Below are positions 38,670 to 46,984 of a stretch of DNA of 64,000 nucleotides, piece by piece; within the stretch, counting starts at the first letter, position 1; each line of letters begins with the position of its first letter. Source of the DNA: Streptomyces tanashiensis (lineage in GTDB: Bacteria; Actinomycetota; Actinomycetes; Streptomycetales; Streptomycetaceae); the NCBI RefSeq assembly GCF_014648895.1, contig NZ_BMRZ01000001.1, positions 992,001-1,056,000 on the forward strand. Reading direction: 5' to 3'. Below the pieces are notes generated by a model, which ran no database searches, had not been told where the DNA came from, and saw only the letters and a program-made list of their open reading frames with translations. The translations under genes and the position numbers were made by a program.

Positions 38670-39269
38670 CTACCGCCGCCGGAACACCAGTCGGCCGCCC
38701 AGAACGGTCGCCACGCAGGTGGACGGGCCCAGGCGGACCAGGGTCGCCCGGTCCGGGACGTCGAACACGGCGAACCGAGCCGGGCCGCCGGGTGCCGGGC
38801 GGGGCAGCAGGACGAGCGGGCTCGGTGAGAGGGACGGCGGTCCGGGCATCGTGGCGGGGCGCTGCCCGACGGCGAGACCGGCCCGGCGCACCGCGTCCAC
38901 GGCGGCCCGGCCGCGCAGTTCGCCGGCGACGGCGACCGTCCCGTGCGCGAGGAGCCGCTGCACACCGCGGCGCGCGGAGGCACCGCGGCGGGCGGGGTCG
39001 GCCCGGAAGATCTCCCGCGCCCGCTCGCCTGTGATCGGCTCGGTGCCGAACTCCGCGGCCTCCCGGGGGTCCGGGTGGTACGTCTCCTCGAGGAGCTCGG
39101 GCGCGTACGGGTTGAGGAGTCCCGGCGTGAGGATGCCGGGCCACCGCCGCACCCGCGCCTCGGGGCGGAGCGCGGCCAGGTCCTCGTACGGGCCGACGGC
39201 GGCGACGAGGGCGCCGTCGACCAGGACGGCGCTCTCGGGCGTCGCCTCGGCGACGTGGAGGGTCAGCAC
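38670..39269 (-). CDS. imidazolonepropionase-like/amidohydrolase-fold remnant protein
   Basis: 199 residues. LVDGALVAAVGPYEDLAALRP and RRWPGILTPGLLNPYAPELL resemble the N-terminal beta-barrel start of amidohydrolases, and VATVLGGRLVFRRR the end of one. The central metal-binding barrel is missing, so it is probably not a hydrolase. It follows mqnC by seven bases and is a likely operon partner; function unknown. Confidence 0.7.
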   Translation of the reverse strand: MLTLHVAEATPESAVLVDGALVAAVGPYEDLAALRPEARVRRWPGILTPGLLNPYAPELLEETYHPDPREAAEFGTEPITGERAREIFRADPARRGASARRGVQRLLAHGTVAVAGELRGRAAVDAVRRAGLAVGQRPATMPGPPSLSPSPLVLLPRPAPGGPARFAVFDVPDRATLVRLGPSTCVATVLGGRLVFRRR

Positions 39270-39276
39270 GCGCGCG

Positions 39277-40476
39277 TCAGTTGGCGTCGAGGAGCTTCAG
39301 CTCGGGGTGCGCCGTGCCGCCCTCGATCGCCGTGGAGGAGATGTGCGAGGCGACGCGCTCGTCGACCGGGTCGTTCGCCGGGTCGTCGTGGACGACGATG
39401 TGCTCGTACGTCGTGGTGCGCTGCGCCGGGACGCGGTCCGCCGTGCGGATCATGTCGATCATCTCGCGCAGGTTGGAGCGGTGCTTGGCGCCCGCCGAGG
39501 AGACGACGTTCTCCTCCAGCATGATCGAGCCGAGGTCGTCCGCGCCGTAGTGCAGGGTGAGCTGGCCGATCTCCTTGCCCGTGGTGAGCCAGGAGCCCTG
39601 GATGTGGGCGACGTTGTCGAGGAAGAGCCGGGCGATGGAGATCATCCGCAGGTACTCGAAGAGCGTGGCCTGCGTGCGGCCCTTGAGGTGGTTGTTCTCC
39701 GGCTGGTAGGTGTACGGGATGAAGGCCCGGAAGCCGCCCGTCCGGTCCTGCACGTCACGGATCATCCGCAGGTGCTCGATCCGCTCGGCGTTGGTCTCGC
39801 CGGTGCCCATCAGCATGGTGGAGGTCGACTCGACGCCCAGCTTGTGGGCGATCTCCATGATCTCCAGCCAGCGCTCGCCGCTCTCCTTCAGCGGGGCGAT
39901 CGCCTTGCGGGGCCGCTCGGGCAGCAGCTCGGCGCCGGCGCCCGCGAAGGAGTCGAGACCGGCGGCGTGGATGCGGGTGATCGCCTCCTCGACGGAGACG
40001 CCGGAGATGCGGGCCATGTGCTCGACCTCGGAGGCGCCGAGGGAGTGGATGACCAGCTGCGGGAAGTCCTTCTTGATGGCGGCGAAGTGCTTCTCGTAGT
40101 ACTCGACGCCGAAGTCCGGGTGGTGGCCGCCCTGGAACATGATCTGGGTGCCGCCGAGCTCCACGGTCTCCGCGCAGCGGCGCAGGATGTCGTCGAGGTC
40201 CCGGGTCCAGCCCTTCTTGGTGTCCTTCGGGGCGGCGTAGAACGCGCAGAACTTGCACGCCGTCACGCAGACGTTCGTGTAGTTGATGTTCCGCTCGATG
40301 ATGTACGTCGCGATGTGCTCGGTCCCCGCGTACCGGCGGCGGCGCACCGCGTCGGCGGCGGCGCCCAGCGCGTGCAGGGGCGCCGAGCGGTAGAGGTCGA
40401 GCGCCTCCTCGGGGGTGATCCGGCCACCCGCGGCGGCGCGGTCGAGAACAGACTGGAGTTCGGCCTTCTCGGTCAC
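39277..40476 (-). CDS. mqnC: cyclic dehypoxanthine futalosine synthase
   Basis: 399 residues, GTG start (VTEKAELQSVLD). Radical-SAM enzyme with the cluster motif CVTACKFC (CxxxCxxC), preceded by ERNINYTNVC, and family blocks GGTQIMFQGGHHPDFG, HSLGASEVEH and ENNHLKGRTQAT. It cyclises dehypoxanthine futalosine in the futalosine route to menaquinone. The pathway partner mqnA lies 289 bp upstream on the same strand; that gap holds GC-rich sequence with no clear gene. Confidence 0.96.
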   Translation of the reverse strand: MTEKAELQSVLDRAAAGGRITPEEALDLYRSAPLHALGAAADAVRRRRYAGTEHIATYIIERNINYTNVCVTACKFCAFYAAPKDTKKGWTRDLDDILRRCAETVELGGTQIMFQGGHHPDFGVEYYEKHFAAIKKDFPQLVIHSLGASEVEHMARISGVSVEEAITRIHAAGLDSFAGAGAELLPERPRKAIAPLKESGERWLEIMEIAHKLGVESTSTMLMGTGETNAERIEHLRMIRDVQDRTGGFRAFIPYTYQPENNHLKGRTQATLFEYLRMISIARLFLDNVAHIQGSWLTTGKEIGQLTLHYGADDLGSIMLEENVVSSAGAKHRSNLREMIDMIRTADRVPAQRTTTYEHIVVHDDPANDPVDERVASHISSTAIEGGTAHPELKLLDAN

Positions 40477-40765
40477 CGGGTGCGTCCCTTTCGGAGGGGT
40501 TCTGATCGACCGAACCAGCCTACGCCAGGGCTCTCCGCCGCTTCCGCAGGGTGCGGTTCGGCGGCCGCCCGAGTCCGGGGAGGGCGAGCGGCGGGCGGGA
40601 GTCCGGCGAATATCCGGTGAATTCCGGGTGCGTCGCGGGCGCGGCTCATTACCGGCGGCCGGGGCGGGCGGCCGCATTCCCGGTCGGTGTCCGGAAAGGC
40701 CCGCCCGGCGCGCGGGAGGGCCTACCGGTATTTCTTTCCCGCACCATTCCGCGCGGCTCCGCGGC

Positions 40766-41647
<882 letters not shown>

Positions 41648-41806
41648 CTAGACCCGTCTCGCACTGTGGGCATCGGCGGGGCACGCGCGTCAGCACACGG
41701 AACGGAATCAAACATGCGAGTGACGTGATCTTTCCCTCTACCGCCCCGAGCACCCTGCGTGCTACGCTCAACGCAAGTTGCAGTTTGGTTTCCCTTGCAG
41801 TACAGA

Positions 41807-41836
41807 GCCTGCGGAGCATGTGACCCGCAGGCTTTT
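41807..41836 (+). promoter_or_regulatory. terminator-like hairpin in the cold-shock gene leader
   Basis: GCCTGCGG (41807-41814) pairs with CCGCAGGC (41825-41832) around a 10-nt loop and is followed by TTTT at 41833-41836 and a second TTTT nearby, rare in this GC-rich DNA. It lies about 65 bp before the cold-shock ATG. It could attenuate the gene or end a short leader RNA. Confidence 0.5.
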
Positions 41837-41898
41837 GTAGTTTTCAGACTTGTTTCAGGTTCTGGAGCAGGGCGACCCTTTGGCCCATAGGAGGGCTC

Positions 41899-42102
41899 AT
41901 GGCTACCGGAACCGTGAAGTGGTTCAACGCTGAAAAGGGCTTCGGCTTCATCGCCCAGGACGGCGGCGGCCCGGATGTCTTCGTCCACTACTCCGCGATC
42001 AACGCGAACGGCTTCCGTTCGCTCGAGGAGAACCAGGTCGTGACCTTCGACGTCACGCAGGGCCCGAAGGGCCCGCAGGCGGAGAACGTCTCCCCGGCCT
42101 AA
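41899..42102 (+). CDS. cold-shock domain protein (CspA family)
   Basis: 67 residues, a single OB-fold cold-shock domain: [20 protein letters not shown] carries RNP1 (KGFGFI), and DVFVHYSAI is RNP2. It binds single-stranded RNA/DNA and acts as an RNA chaperone. A strong AGGAGGGCTC precedes the ATG. The structured, T-rich leader upstream suggests post-transcriptional control, as in other csp genes. Confidence 0.97.
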   Translation: MATGTVKWFNAEKGFGFIAQDGGGPDVFVHYSAINANGFRSLEENQVVTFDVTQGPKGPQAENVSPA

Positions 42103-42144
42103 GTTGCCCGGGTCGGCGGACACGCACGACTAGAGCAGTACCCA

Positions 42145-42185
42145 AGGAGCCCCGCTCCGTGCCTCACGGCACGAGCGGGGCTCCT
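42145..42185. terminator. strong terminator between csp and the M23 peptidase
   Basis: AGGAGCCCCGCTC (42145-42157) pairs with GAGCGGGGCTCCT (42173-42185), with an inner GTGCC/GGCAC stem, followed by GCCTTTT on the plus strand. It serves the csp gene and probably the converging peptidase gene. Confidence 0.88.
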
Positions 42186-42202
42186 GCCTTTTCCGGGGCG
42201 CC

Positions 42203-43039
42203 TCAGCAGTCCGGGATCACGGTCCCGTTGTTGTCGCGGGCCTCGTCGTCGCCCCAGCGGGACAGGTAGTACGCGGACACGTACGCCCCGTTGCCGTTCT
42301 TCCCGGCGTACACGGTGTCCAGGTCGGTCCGCAGCCACCAGTGGTTGTAGTTCCCGGAGCCGTCGCGGACCTCCGCGCCCCAGACCTTGCAGTACACGTA
42401 GTTCGTGCCCGCGTTCAGCAGGCCCTGCGGGTCGTTCGTGTTCGCCTGGGCGTAGCCGGTGGCCTGGGCGAAGGTGTCGACCCAGTACTTTCCGCCTCCT
42501 CCGCCCGAGCAGCCGTTGTCGCTGGTCAGGGACTTGGAGCCGTAGGAGCCGGGGTAGGGGGCGAGGGAGACGCCGTTGATCACGATGCTCTGGCCGACGC
42601 CGTTGTAGAGCTGCTCGTAGTGGATGTGGGCGCCGGAACTGTTGCCGGTGCTGCCGGTGGTGCCGATCTGCTGCCCCTGGGCGACCTGGGCGCCGTCGGC
42701 GACGGAGTAGGCGCTGAGGTGGAAGTAGTACGTCTTCCAGCCGCCGCCGTGCTCGATCACGATGTAGTTCCCGGCGCCGGTCGGCTGGGAGTAGCGGCGG
42801 GCGGTGCCGGACGCCGAGGCCAGGACCGGGGTGCCGGCGGTGGTCCCGCCGTCCGAGCGGACGAAGTCGAGCGCCTGGCGGACCTCGGCCGAGTGGTGGC
42901 TGTAGGTCCAGGTCTGCCCGCAGGGGTAGGGCGCCTTGAAGAGCGGCGCGGCCTGGGCGGGGGTGGTGGTGACGAGCGCGGTGAGCAGGCCCGCGACGAG
43001 CGCGAGGAGGGTGCCGAGGGGGGTGATCCGTGCACGCAT
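42203..43039 (-). CDS. secreted M23-family metallopeptidase
   Basis: 278 residues. Signal peptide (about 1-29, cleaved after AQA), then a LytM/M23 domain (about 35-165) with HHSAEVRQALDFV and the zinc motif HIHYE. A C-terminal domain (about 185-278) contains ATGYAQANTNDPQGLLNAGTNYVYCK, probably wall- or polymer-binding. An AGGACGC SD precedes the ATG. Likely a peptidoglycan endopeptidase or staphylolytic-type lysin. Confidence 0.92.
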   Translation of the reverse strand: MRARITPLGTLLALVAGLLTALVTTTPAQAAPLFKAPYPCGQTWTYSHHSAEVRQALDFVRSDGGTTAGTPVLASASGTARRYSQPTGAGNYIVIEHGGGWKTYYFHLSAYSVADGAQVAQGQQIGTTGSTGNSSGAHIHYEQLYNGVGQSIVINGVSLAPYPGSYGSKSLTSDNGCSGGGGGKYWVDTFAQATGYAQANTNDPQGLLNAGTNYVYCKVWGAEVRDGSGNYNHWWLRTDLDTVYAGKNGNGAYVSAYYLSRWGDDEARDNNGTVIPDC

Positions 43040-43181
43040 GCGTCCTCCGGTACGGGGGGGTCGGGGATCGGCGGAACATGGGCGGAGCAAGGGTCGACGC
43101 GCGTTGAACGGACCACAGAGTGCCGGAAGATCGCGTGTCGCAGTAGCCCGCGAGGACCACACCCGTACCGCGGCGCTTACG

Positions 43182-43187
43182 TAGTCT
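43182..43187 (+). promoter_or_regulatory. -10 element for leaderless DUF1992 transcript
   Basis: TAGTCT ends six bases before the ATG at 43194, with no SD between. This matches the pattern of leaderless mRNAs common in actinobacteria, where the start codon is at or near +1. Confidence 0.5.
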
Positions 43188-43193
43188 GGACAC

Positions 43194-43592
43194 ATGACCG
43201 AACGCAAGCCGCCCGGAGTCAGCTTCGAGTCGTTCGTCGACAAACAGATCCGCGAAGCCGCGGAGCGCGGCGACTTCCGGAGCCTGTCCGGCTTCGGCAA
43301 GCCCCTCCCGGACGACTCGGCCCCGTACGACGAGCTGTGGTGGATCAAGGGAAAGATGCACCGCGAGGGCGCGTCCGTCCTGCCGCCCTCCCTCGCCCTG
43401 CGCAAGGAGGCCGAGGACGCGGAGGCGGCGGTGGCCGCGGCCGTTTCGGAGAGCCAGGTCCGGCGCATCCTCGGGGAGATCAACACCAAGATCGCCGAGG
43501 CCCTGGTCCGCCCGCCGGCAGGTCCCCCGCTGAACCTGAGGCCGTTCGACGTGGAGGCGGCCGTGGAGCGGTGGCGGCAGGAGCGTCCGTAG
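43194..43592 (+). CDS. DUF1992 (DnaJ-C28-like) protein
   Basis: 132 residues, cytoplasmic. The DUF1992 signature is clear: FVDKQIREAAERGDFRSLSGFGKPLP. The family is widespread, related to a domain in DNAJC28, with no firm bacterial function. No SD precedes the ATG, fitting leaderless expression. Confidence 0.9.
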   Translation: MTERKPPGVSFESFVDKQIREAAERGDFRSLSGFGKPLPDDSAPYDELWWIKGKMHREGASVLPPSLALRKEAEDAEAAVAAAVSESQVRRILGEINTKIAEALVRPPAGPPLNLRPFDVEAAVERWRQERP

Positions 43593-43615
43593 GTCCCCGA
43601 CCCCGAGGAGCCCCC

Positions 43616-44125
43616 ATGAACAGCGCCGGTCTGCTGGTCGACTCGTTCGGCAGGATCCGTGAGGTCGTCCACGAAGCCGTGGAGGGGCTGACGGACGAGG
43701 AGCTCGCCGTACGGATCGATCCCGACGCCAACTCGGTCGCCTGGCTCGTCTGGCACCTCACCCGCATCCAGGACGACCACCTCGCGGACGCCTTCGGCAC
43801 GGAGCAGCTGTGGACCTCGGACGGCTGGCGGGACCGCTTCGGCCTGCCGTTCCCGCCGGCGGCCACCGGTTACGGGCAGTCGCGCGCCCAGTCCGGGAAG
43901 GTCCGCGCCCCGGCGGAGCTGCTGCTCGGCTACCACGACGCCGTGCACGCCCGCACGGAGGAGCTGGTCCGCGCGGTCACGAACGCGGACCTGGACCGTG
44001 TCGTCGACACCGCCTGGGACCCGCCGGTCACCCTGGGCGTCCGCCTGGTGTCGGTGATCGCGGACGACCTCCAACACGCGGGCCAGGCGGCGTACGTGCG
44101 GGGCGTGGTGGAGCGGCGGGGGTAG
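43616..44125 (+). CDS. DinB/DUF664-type protein (mycothiol-dependent transferase family)
   Basis: 169 residues, four-helix DinB-like fold. Putative metal-site residues are in WHLTRIQDDHLAD and ADDLQHAGQAAYVRG. Actinobacterial members include mycothiol S-transferases and maleylpyruvate isomerase-like enzymes. The ATG follows GAGGAG. It is 23 bp downstream of the DUF1992 gene and may be co-transcribed. Confidence 0.88.
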   Translation: MNSAGLLVDSFGRIREVVHEAVEGLTDEELAVRIDPDANSVAWLVWHLTRIQDDHLADAFGTEQLWTSDGWRDRFGLPFPPAATGYGQSRAQSGKVRAPAELLLGYHDAVHARTEELVRAVTNADLDRVVDTAWDPPVTLGVRLVSVIADDLQHAGQAAYVRGVVERRG

Positions 44126-44127
44126 CC

Positions 44128-44155
44128 GTACAACCCCGGGGCCTCCTCGGAAGTC
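44128..44155 (+). promoter_or_regulatory. ECF-type promoter motif 1 (GTACAACC-N17-GTC)
   Basis: GTACAACC at 44128-44135 and GTC at 44153-44155 (within AGTCTGACCG). It starts two bases after the stop of the DinB-like gene and 82 bp before the first FG-GAP gene. The same pair with identical spacing recurs at 46459, 51557, 53902 and, inverted, 60658. Confidence 0.75.
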
Positions 44156-44156
44156 T

Positions 44157-44194
44157 GACCGGGCGCTTCGCGCGCGAGTGCGGGGCGCTCGGTC
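44157..44194 (+). promoter_or_regulatory. leader hairpin 1 after the promoter motif
   Basis: 44157-44171 can pair with 44180-44194 over 15 positions (three G-U) around an 8-nt loop. It begins two bases after the GTC element, at or near the transcript 5' end. Confidence 0.5.
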
Positions 44195-44209
44195 TCCCGG
44201 AGGAACCCC

Positions 44210-46435
44210 TTGGATGCTGTACGCACGCCCCGCCGGCGGCTCGTCACCGCTGTCACGACCGTCCTGGCCCTCACCCTCGGCGCGGGTGCTCTGACCGTTC
44301 CGGCGACCGCCGCCGGGCCCTCCGCCGCGGCGGCGGAGGCCGGCGCGCAGGCGGTCGTGCCGTTCCCCCGCGGGGGGACCGTCGCCGCCGCGGGGCGGAC
44401 CGGGTTCCTGACGCTCACCGGTGACGGCCAGGGCATCAGTCAGGTGTGGCACGCGTACGCGGGCGGCACGACGACCTCCTTCGGAAACCTGCGGGTCGTA
44501 CGCCCGTCCTTCGCCTCCGACGTGCTGTCGCTCCGGGGCCCGAACAGCCTCGACCTGCTGGACACGGTCTCGGGCCGACAGGTCTCCGTCGCCCTCCCCT
44601 CCGGCGCCACGGCCTTCTCCGGTTCCGTCGGCTGGAACGTCTTCGCGCGCGCCGGCGCCGGGATGAGCCTGGTCACCGTGGCGGCCGACGGCACCTCGAC
44701 CACGCGGACCGTGAGCGGGCTGCCCGCCCTCTCCGGCAAGGCGTACGTCGTCGCGGGCACGGCCTCGCACGGGCTGCTGAGGTACCAGACCTCCGCCGGC
44801 AAGGGACAGGTGTGGAACTGGGCCCTGGTCGACCTGGCCACGGCCGCCGTCACCGAGAAGCGGCAGGTCGGTCCCGCGCCCGAGAACTGGGACGGCGAAC
44901 TCGCCGTCTCGGCCACCCGGGTCGCCTGGGTGGAGGGGTCGTCGCTGCTCGTGGTCGAGCGCGGCACCGGGAAGGCTCCGCAGCGCATCCCGCTGAGCAG
45001 CTCCGAGAACATCTCGCTCGGTCTGGTCGGCGACTGGGTGACGTACGCGCAGCGCGACGGGCTCGACGCCGTCCGCACGGACCCGCTGTACGCGCTGACC
45101 GCGCGGAACCTGAGGACCGGGGCCACCCGCAAGGTCCTGGAGCACCTGACCTCCTCCGCCGTCGACCCGGCGGGCGCGCTGCTCGCGCGCGGCGGGACGG
45201 TGACGAACGGCGAGGGGCTGTACCGCGTCGCGCCGGGCACGGACGGCGTGCCGGCCGCCACCCTCGTGGCGACCACGGGCGAGCCCACGAAGGTCACGCT
45301 GCTCGGCAGCGACGTGCCCGCCACGGTCTCCCCGCGGGCGTCCGACGGCCGGATCCCGCTCGCGTGGAGCCTGTCCCGGACCAACGTCGACCTGACGGTC
45401 ACCCTGCGCCACACGAAGACCGGGGTGACGAAGCGGCACGACGTGACCCCGGGGTACGACGACGGCCCGCACCTCGTCCGGTTCACCTGGAGCGGGGACG
45501 TCGCCCGGAACGGGGACCCGGCCATGCCGTCGGGCGCCCCGGCGGGGGCGTACACCTGGCGGATCGACGCCCGGCCGCGCAACGGCATCGGGCCGACGCT
45601 GACGAAGACCGGCTCGTTCACGCTCGTGCGCAGGACCGCGCCCCACGACTTCGCCGGGAGCAACAACGGTTCCCCCGACGTGATCTCGCGTGACGCGAAG
45701 GGACGGCTGCGGTTCGGCGAGCTGATCCCGTCGGAGGACTTCCCCGGCTCCTTCTTCGAGCACGAGGGCAGCCTCGTCGGCTCGGGCTGGGGCGCGTACG
45801 ACAAGATCGAGGCCACCGGGAACCTCGGCGGCTCGGGCGCCGGCGACCTCGTCGCCCGCGACCGTTCCGGTGTCCTGTGGCTGTACAAGGGCCGCGGGGA
45901 CGGCACCCTGGCCGCCCGCGGCCGCATCGGCGGCGGCTGGGGCACGTACAACCGGCTGGCGGGCGGCAGCGACCTGACCGGGGACGGACGGCCCGATCTC
46001 GTCGCCACCGACGCCTCGGGCGCCCTCTGGCTGTACAAGGGCACCGGAGTGGACACCGCTCCGTTCGCCGCGCGCCGGAAGATCGGCACCGGCTGGAGCG
46101 GCTACAACGACATCGTCGCCACGGGCGACCTCGCGGGCGGGCCCGCCGGGGACCTCCTGGCCCGCGACGCCTCCGGCACCCTGTGGCTCCATCTCGGCAA
46201 GGGCGACGGCACCCTGGCCGCCCGCACCAAGGTCGGCAGCGGCTGGAACACCTACACCCACCTCGTGGGCGTCGGCGACGTCGACCGGGACGGACGCCCC
46301 GACCTGTACGCGGCGGGGCCCGGCGGCACCGCGTTCCTCCACCGGGGGACGGGCGCCTGGAGCGCACCGTTCCGCCCGCGCGCGGAGATCGGTGTGCTCC
46401 GGGAGTACGGGAACGCCTACGACCACTTCGCGTAA
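44210..46435 (+). CDS. secreted FG-GAP/tachylectin-like repeat protein, paralogue 1
   Basis: 741 residues, TTG start with GGAGG six bases upstream. Arg-rich signal peptide (about 1-35), beta-rich N-terminal region (about 45-370), Ig-like FlgD-type domain (about 375-475; LAWSLSRTNVDLTVTLRH) and five blades (about 485-741) with the repeating form ARDxSGxLWLYxGxG...RIGGGWxxY. Blades alternate with DLTGDGRPDLVATD loops that look like calcium-binding FG-GAP loops. Secreted; ligand unknown, carbohydrate binding is a guess from the tachylectin-2 resemblance. First of six tandem copies, behind its own promoter motif. Confidence 0.9.
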   Translation: MDAVRTPRRRLVTAVTTVLALTLGAGALTVPATAAGPSAAAAEAGAQAVVPFPRGGTVAAAGRTGFLTLTGDGQGISQVWHAYAGGTTTSFGNLRVVRPSFASDVLSLRGPNSLDLLDTVSGRQVSVALPSGATAFSGSVGWNVFARAGAGMSLVTVAADGTSTTRTVSGLPALSGKAYVVAGTASHGLLRYQTSAGKGQVWNWALVDLATAAVTEKRQVGPAPENWDGELAVSATRVAWVEGSSLLVVERGTGKAPQRIPLSSSENISLGLVGDWVTYAQRDGLDAVRTDPLYALTARNLRTGATRKVLEHLTSSAVDPAGALLARGGTVTNGEGLYRVAPGTDGVPAATLVATTGEPTKVTLLGSDVPATVSPRASDGRIPLAWSLSRTNVDLTVTLRHTKTGVTKRHDVTPGYDDGPHLVRFTWSGDVARNGDPAMPSGAPAGAYTWRIDARPRNGIGPTLTKTGSFTLVRRTAPHDFAGSNNGSPDVISRDAKGRLRFGELIPSEDFPGSFFEHEGSLVGSGWGAYDKIEATGNLGGSGAGDLVARDRSGVLWLYKGRGDGTLAARGRIGGGWGTYNRLAGGSDLTGDGRPDLVATDASGALWLYKGTGVDTAPFAARRKIGTGWSGYNDIVATGDLAGGPAGDLLARDASGTLWLHLGKGDGTLAARTKVGSGWNTYTHLVGVGDVDRDGRPDLYAAGPGGTAFLHRGTGAWSAPFRPRAEIGVLREYGNAYDHFA

Positions 46436-46458
46436 GGACAGGTTTTCGGCCGTCCGGC

Positions 46459-46486
46459 GTACAACCTCTTGATCCTCTCGGGTGTC
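46459..46486 (+). promoter_or_regulatory. ECF-type promoter motif 2
   Basis: GTACAACC at 46459-46466 and GTC at 46484-46486 (in GGTGTCTGACCG), 17 bp apart. It is 60 bp before a TTG-start small ORF and 500 bp before paralogue 2. The 549-bp gap 46436-46984 also holds a hairpin and a decamer repeat array. Confidence 0.75.
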
Positions 46487-46489
46487 TGA

Positions 46490-46527
46490 CCGAACGTCGC
46501 ACACGCGCTCGCGTGTGCGACGTTCGG
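46490..46527 (+). promoter_or_regulatory. leader hairpin 2, 18-bp perfect palindrome
   Basis: 46490-46507 and 46510-46527 are perfect inverted repeats (CCGAACGTCGCACACGCG and its complement) with only two bases between. It starts three bases after the GTC element. Confidence 0.75.
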
Positions 46528-46545
46528 TTCTCACGGGGGAAAACC

Positions 46546-46731
46546 TTGAACGCAGCACGCATCACCCACCCGACCCACGGCCCGGCCGCGGCGAAGACCG
46601 TCTTCCCGACGGGGGGCGGCGCCCGATCCGTCGTCGCCGTCAAGGTCGTGACGCTCCGCGACGCCTTCGCGGCACCCGCGTCCGGCGAGGGCCCGAAGGG
46701 CGCCACCGGCCCGTACGGCCCCGCCGCCTGA
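46546..46731 (+). CDS. 61-residue ORF in the leader of paralogue 2, small gene or remnant
   Basis: TTG start with GGGGGA five bases upstream, at the same distance from the promoter motif (60 bp) as the real starts of paralogues 1, 4 and 5 (52-57 bp). The product begins LNAARITHPTHGPAAAK and ends KGATGPYGPAA, with GC-rich third positions but no signal peptide and no recognised domain. It may be a real small protein, a leader peptide or the stub left when a seventh tandem copy was lost. Confidence 0.4.
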   Translation: MNAARITHPTHGPAAAKTVFPTGGGARSVVAVKVVTLRDAFAAPASGEGPKGATGPYGPAA

Positions 46732-46910
46732 CGTCTCCCGAGGCCTCGCCACGCCTCCCGGGCGCCTCTCCGCCTCTCCGCCTCTCCGGCACGCCTTCCG
46801 ACGCCTCACGGCGTCTCACGGCGCGCCCTCCGGCGTGTCCTGACGCCTTCCGACGCCTCCGACGTCTCCCGGCCTCGCACGGCGTCTCCCGGCGTCACAC
46901 GGCGTCACAC
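46730..46910 (+). repeat. degenerate 10-bp tandem repeat array
   Basis: About 18 diverged copies of a decamer close to GRCGYCTCMC run from the stop of the small ORF. They include GGCGTCACAC twice in a row (46891-46910) and three perfect copies of CGCCTCTC (46763-46786). No convincing reading frame crosses it; unlike any other gap in the window. Confidence 0.7.
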
Positions 46911-46984
46911 GAAACAGACGCACCACCGGGGCGCGCCGCCACAGCCGCGCCCCGTCCTTCCTCCCTCCTTCGAAGGACTCGTAC

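Noticed and set aside
38670..39269. Call as a functional imidazolonepropionase (hutI)
   Set aside because: At 199 residues it lacks the metal-binding barrel core, and no hut genes are nearby.
42203..46558. 1451-codon minus-strand open frame over the M23 gene and paralogue 1
   Set aside because: Only the last 278 codons (the M23 peptidase) are real; the rest is antisense to well-supported plus-strand genes.
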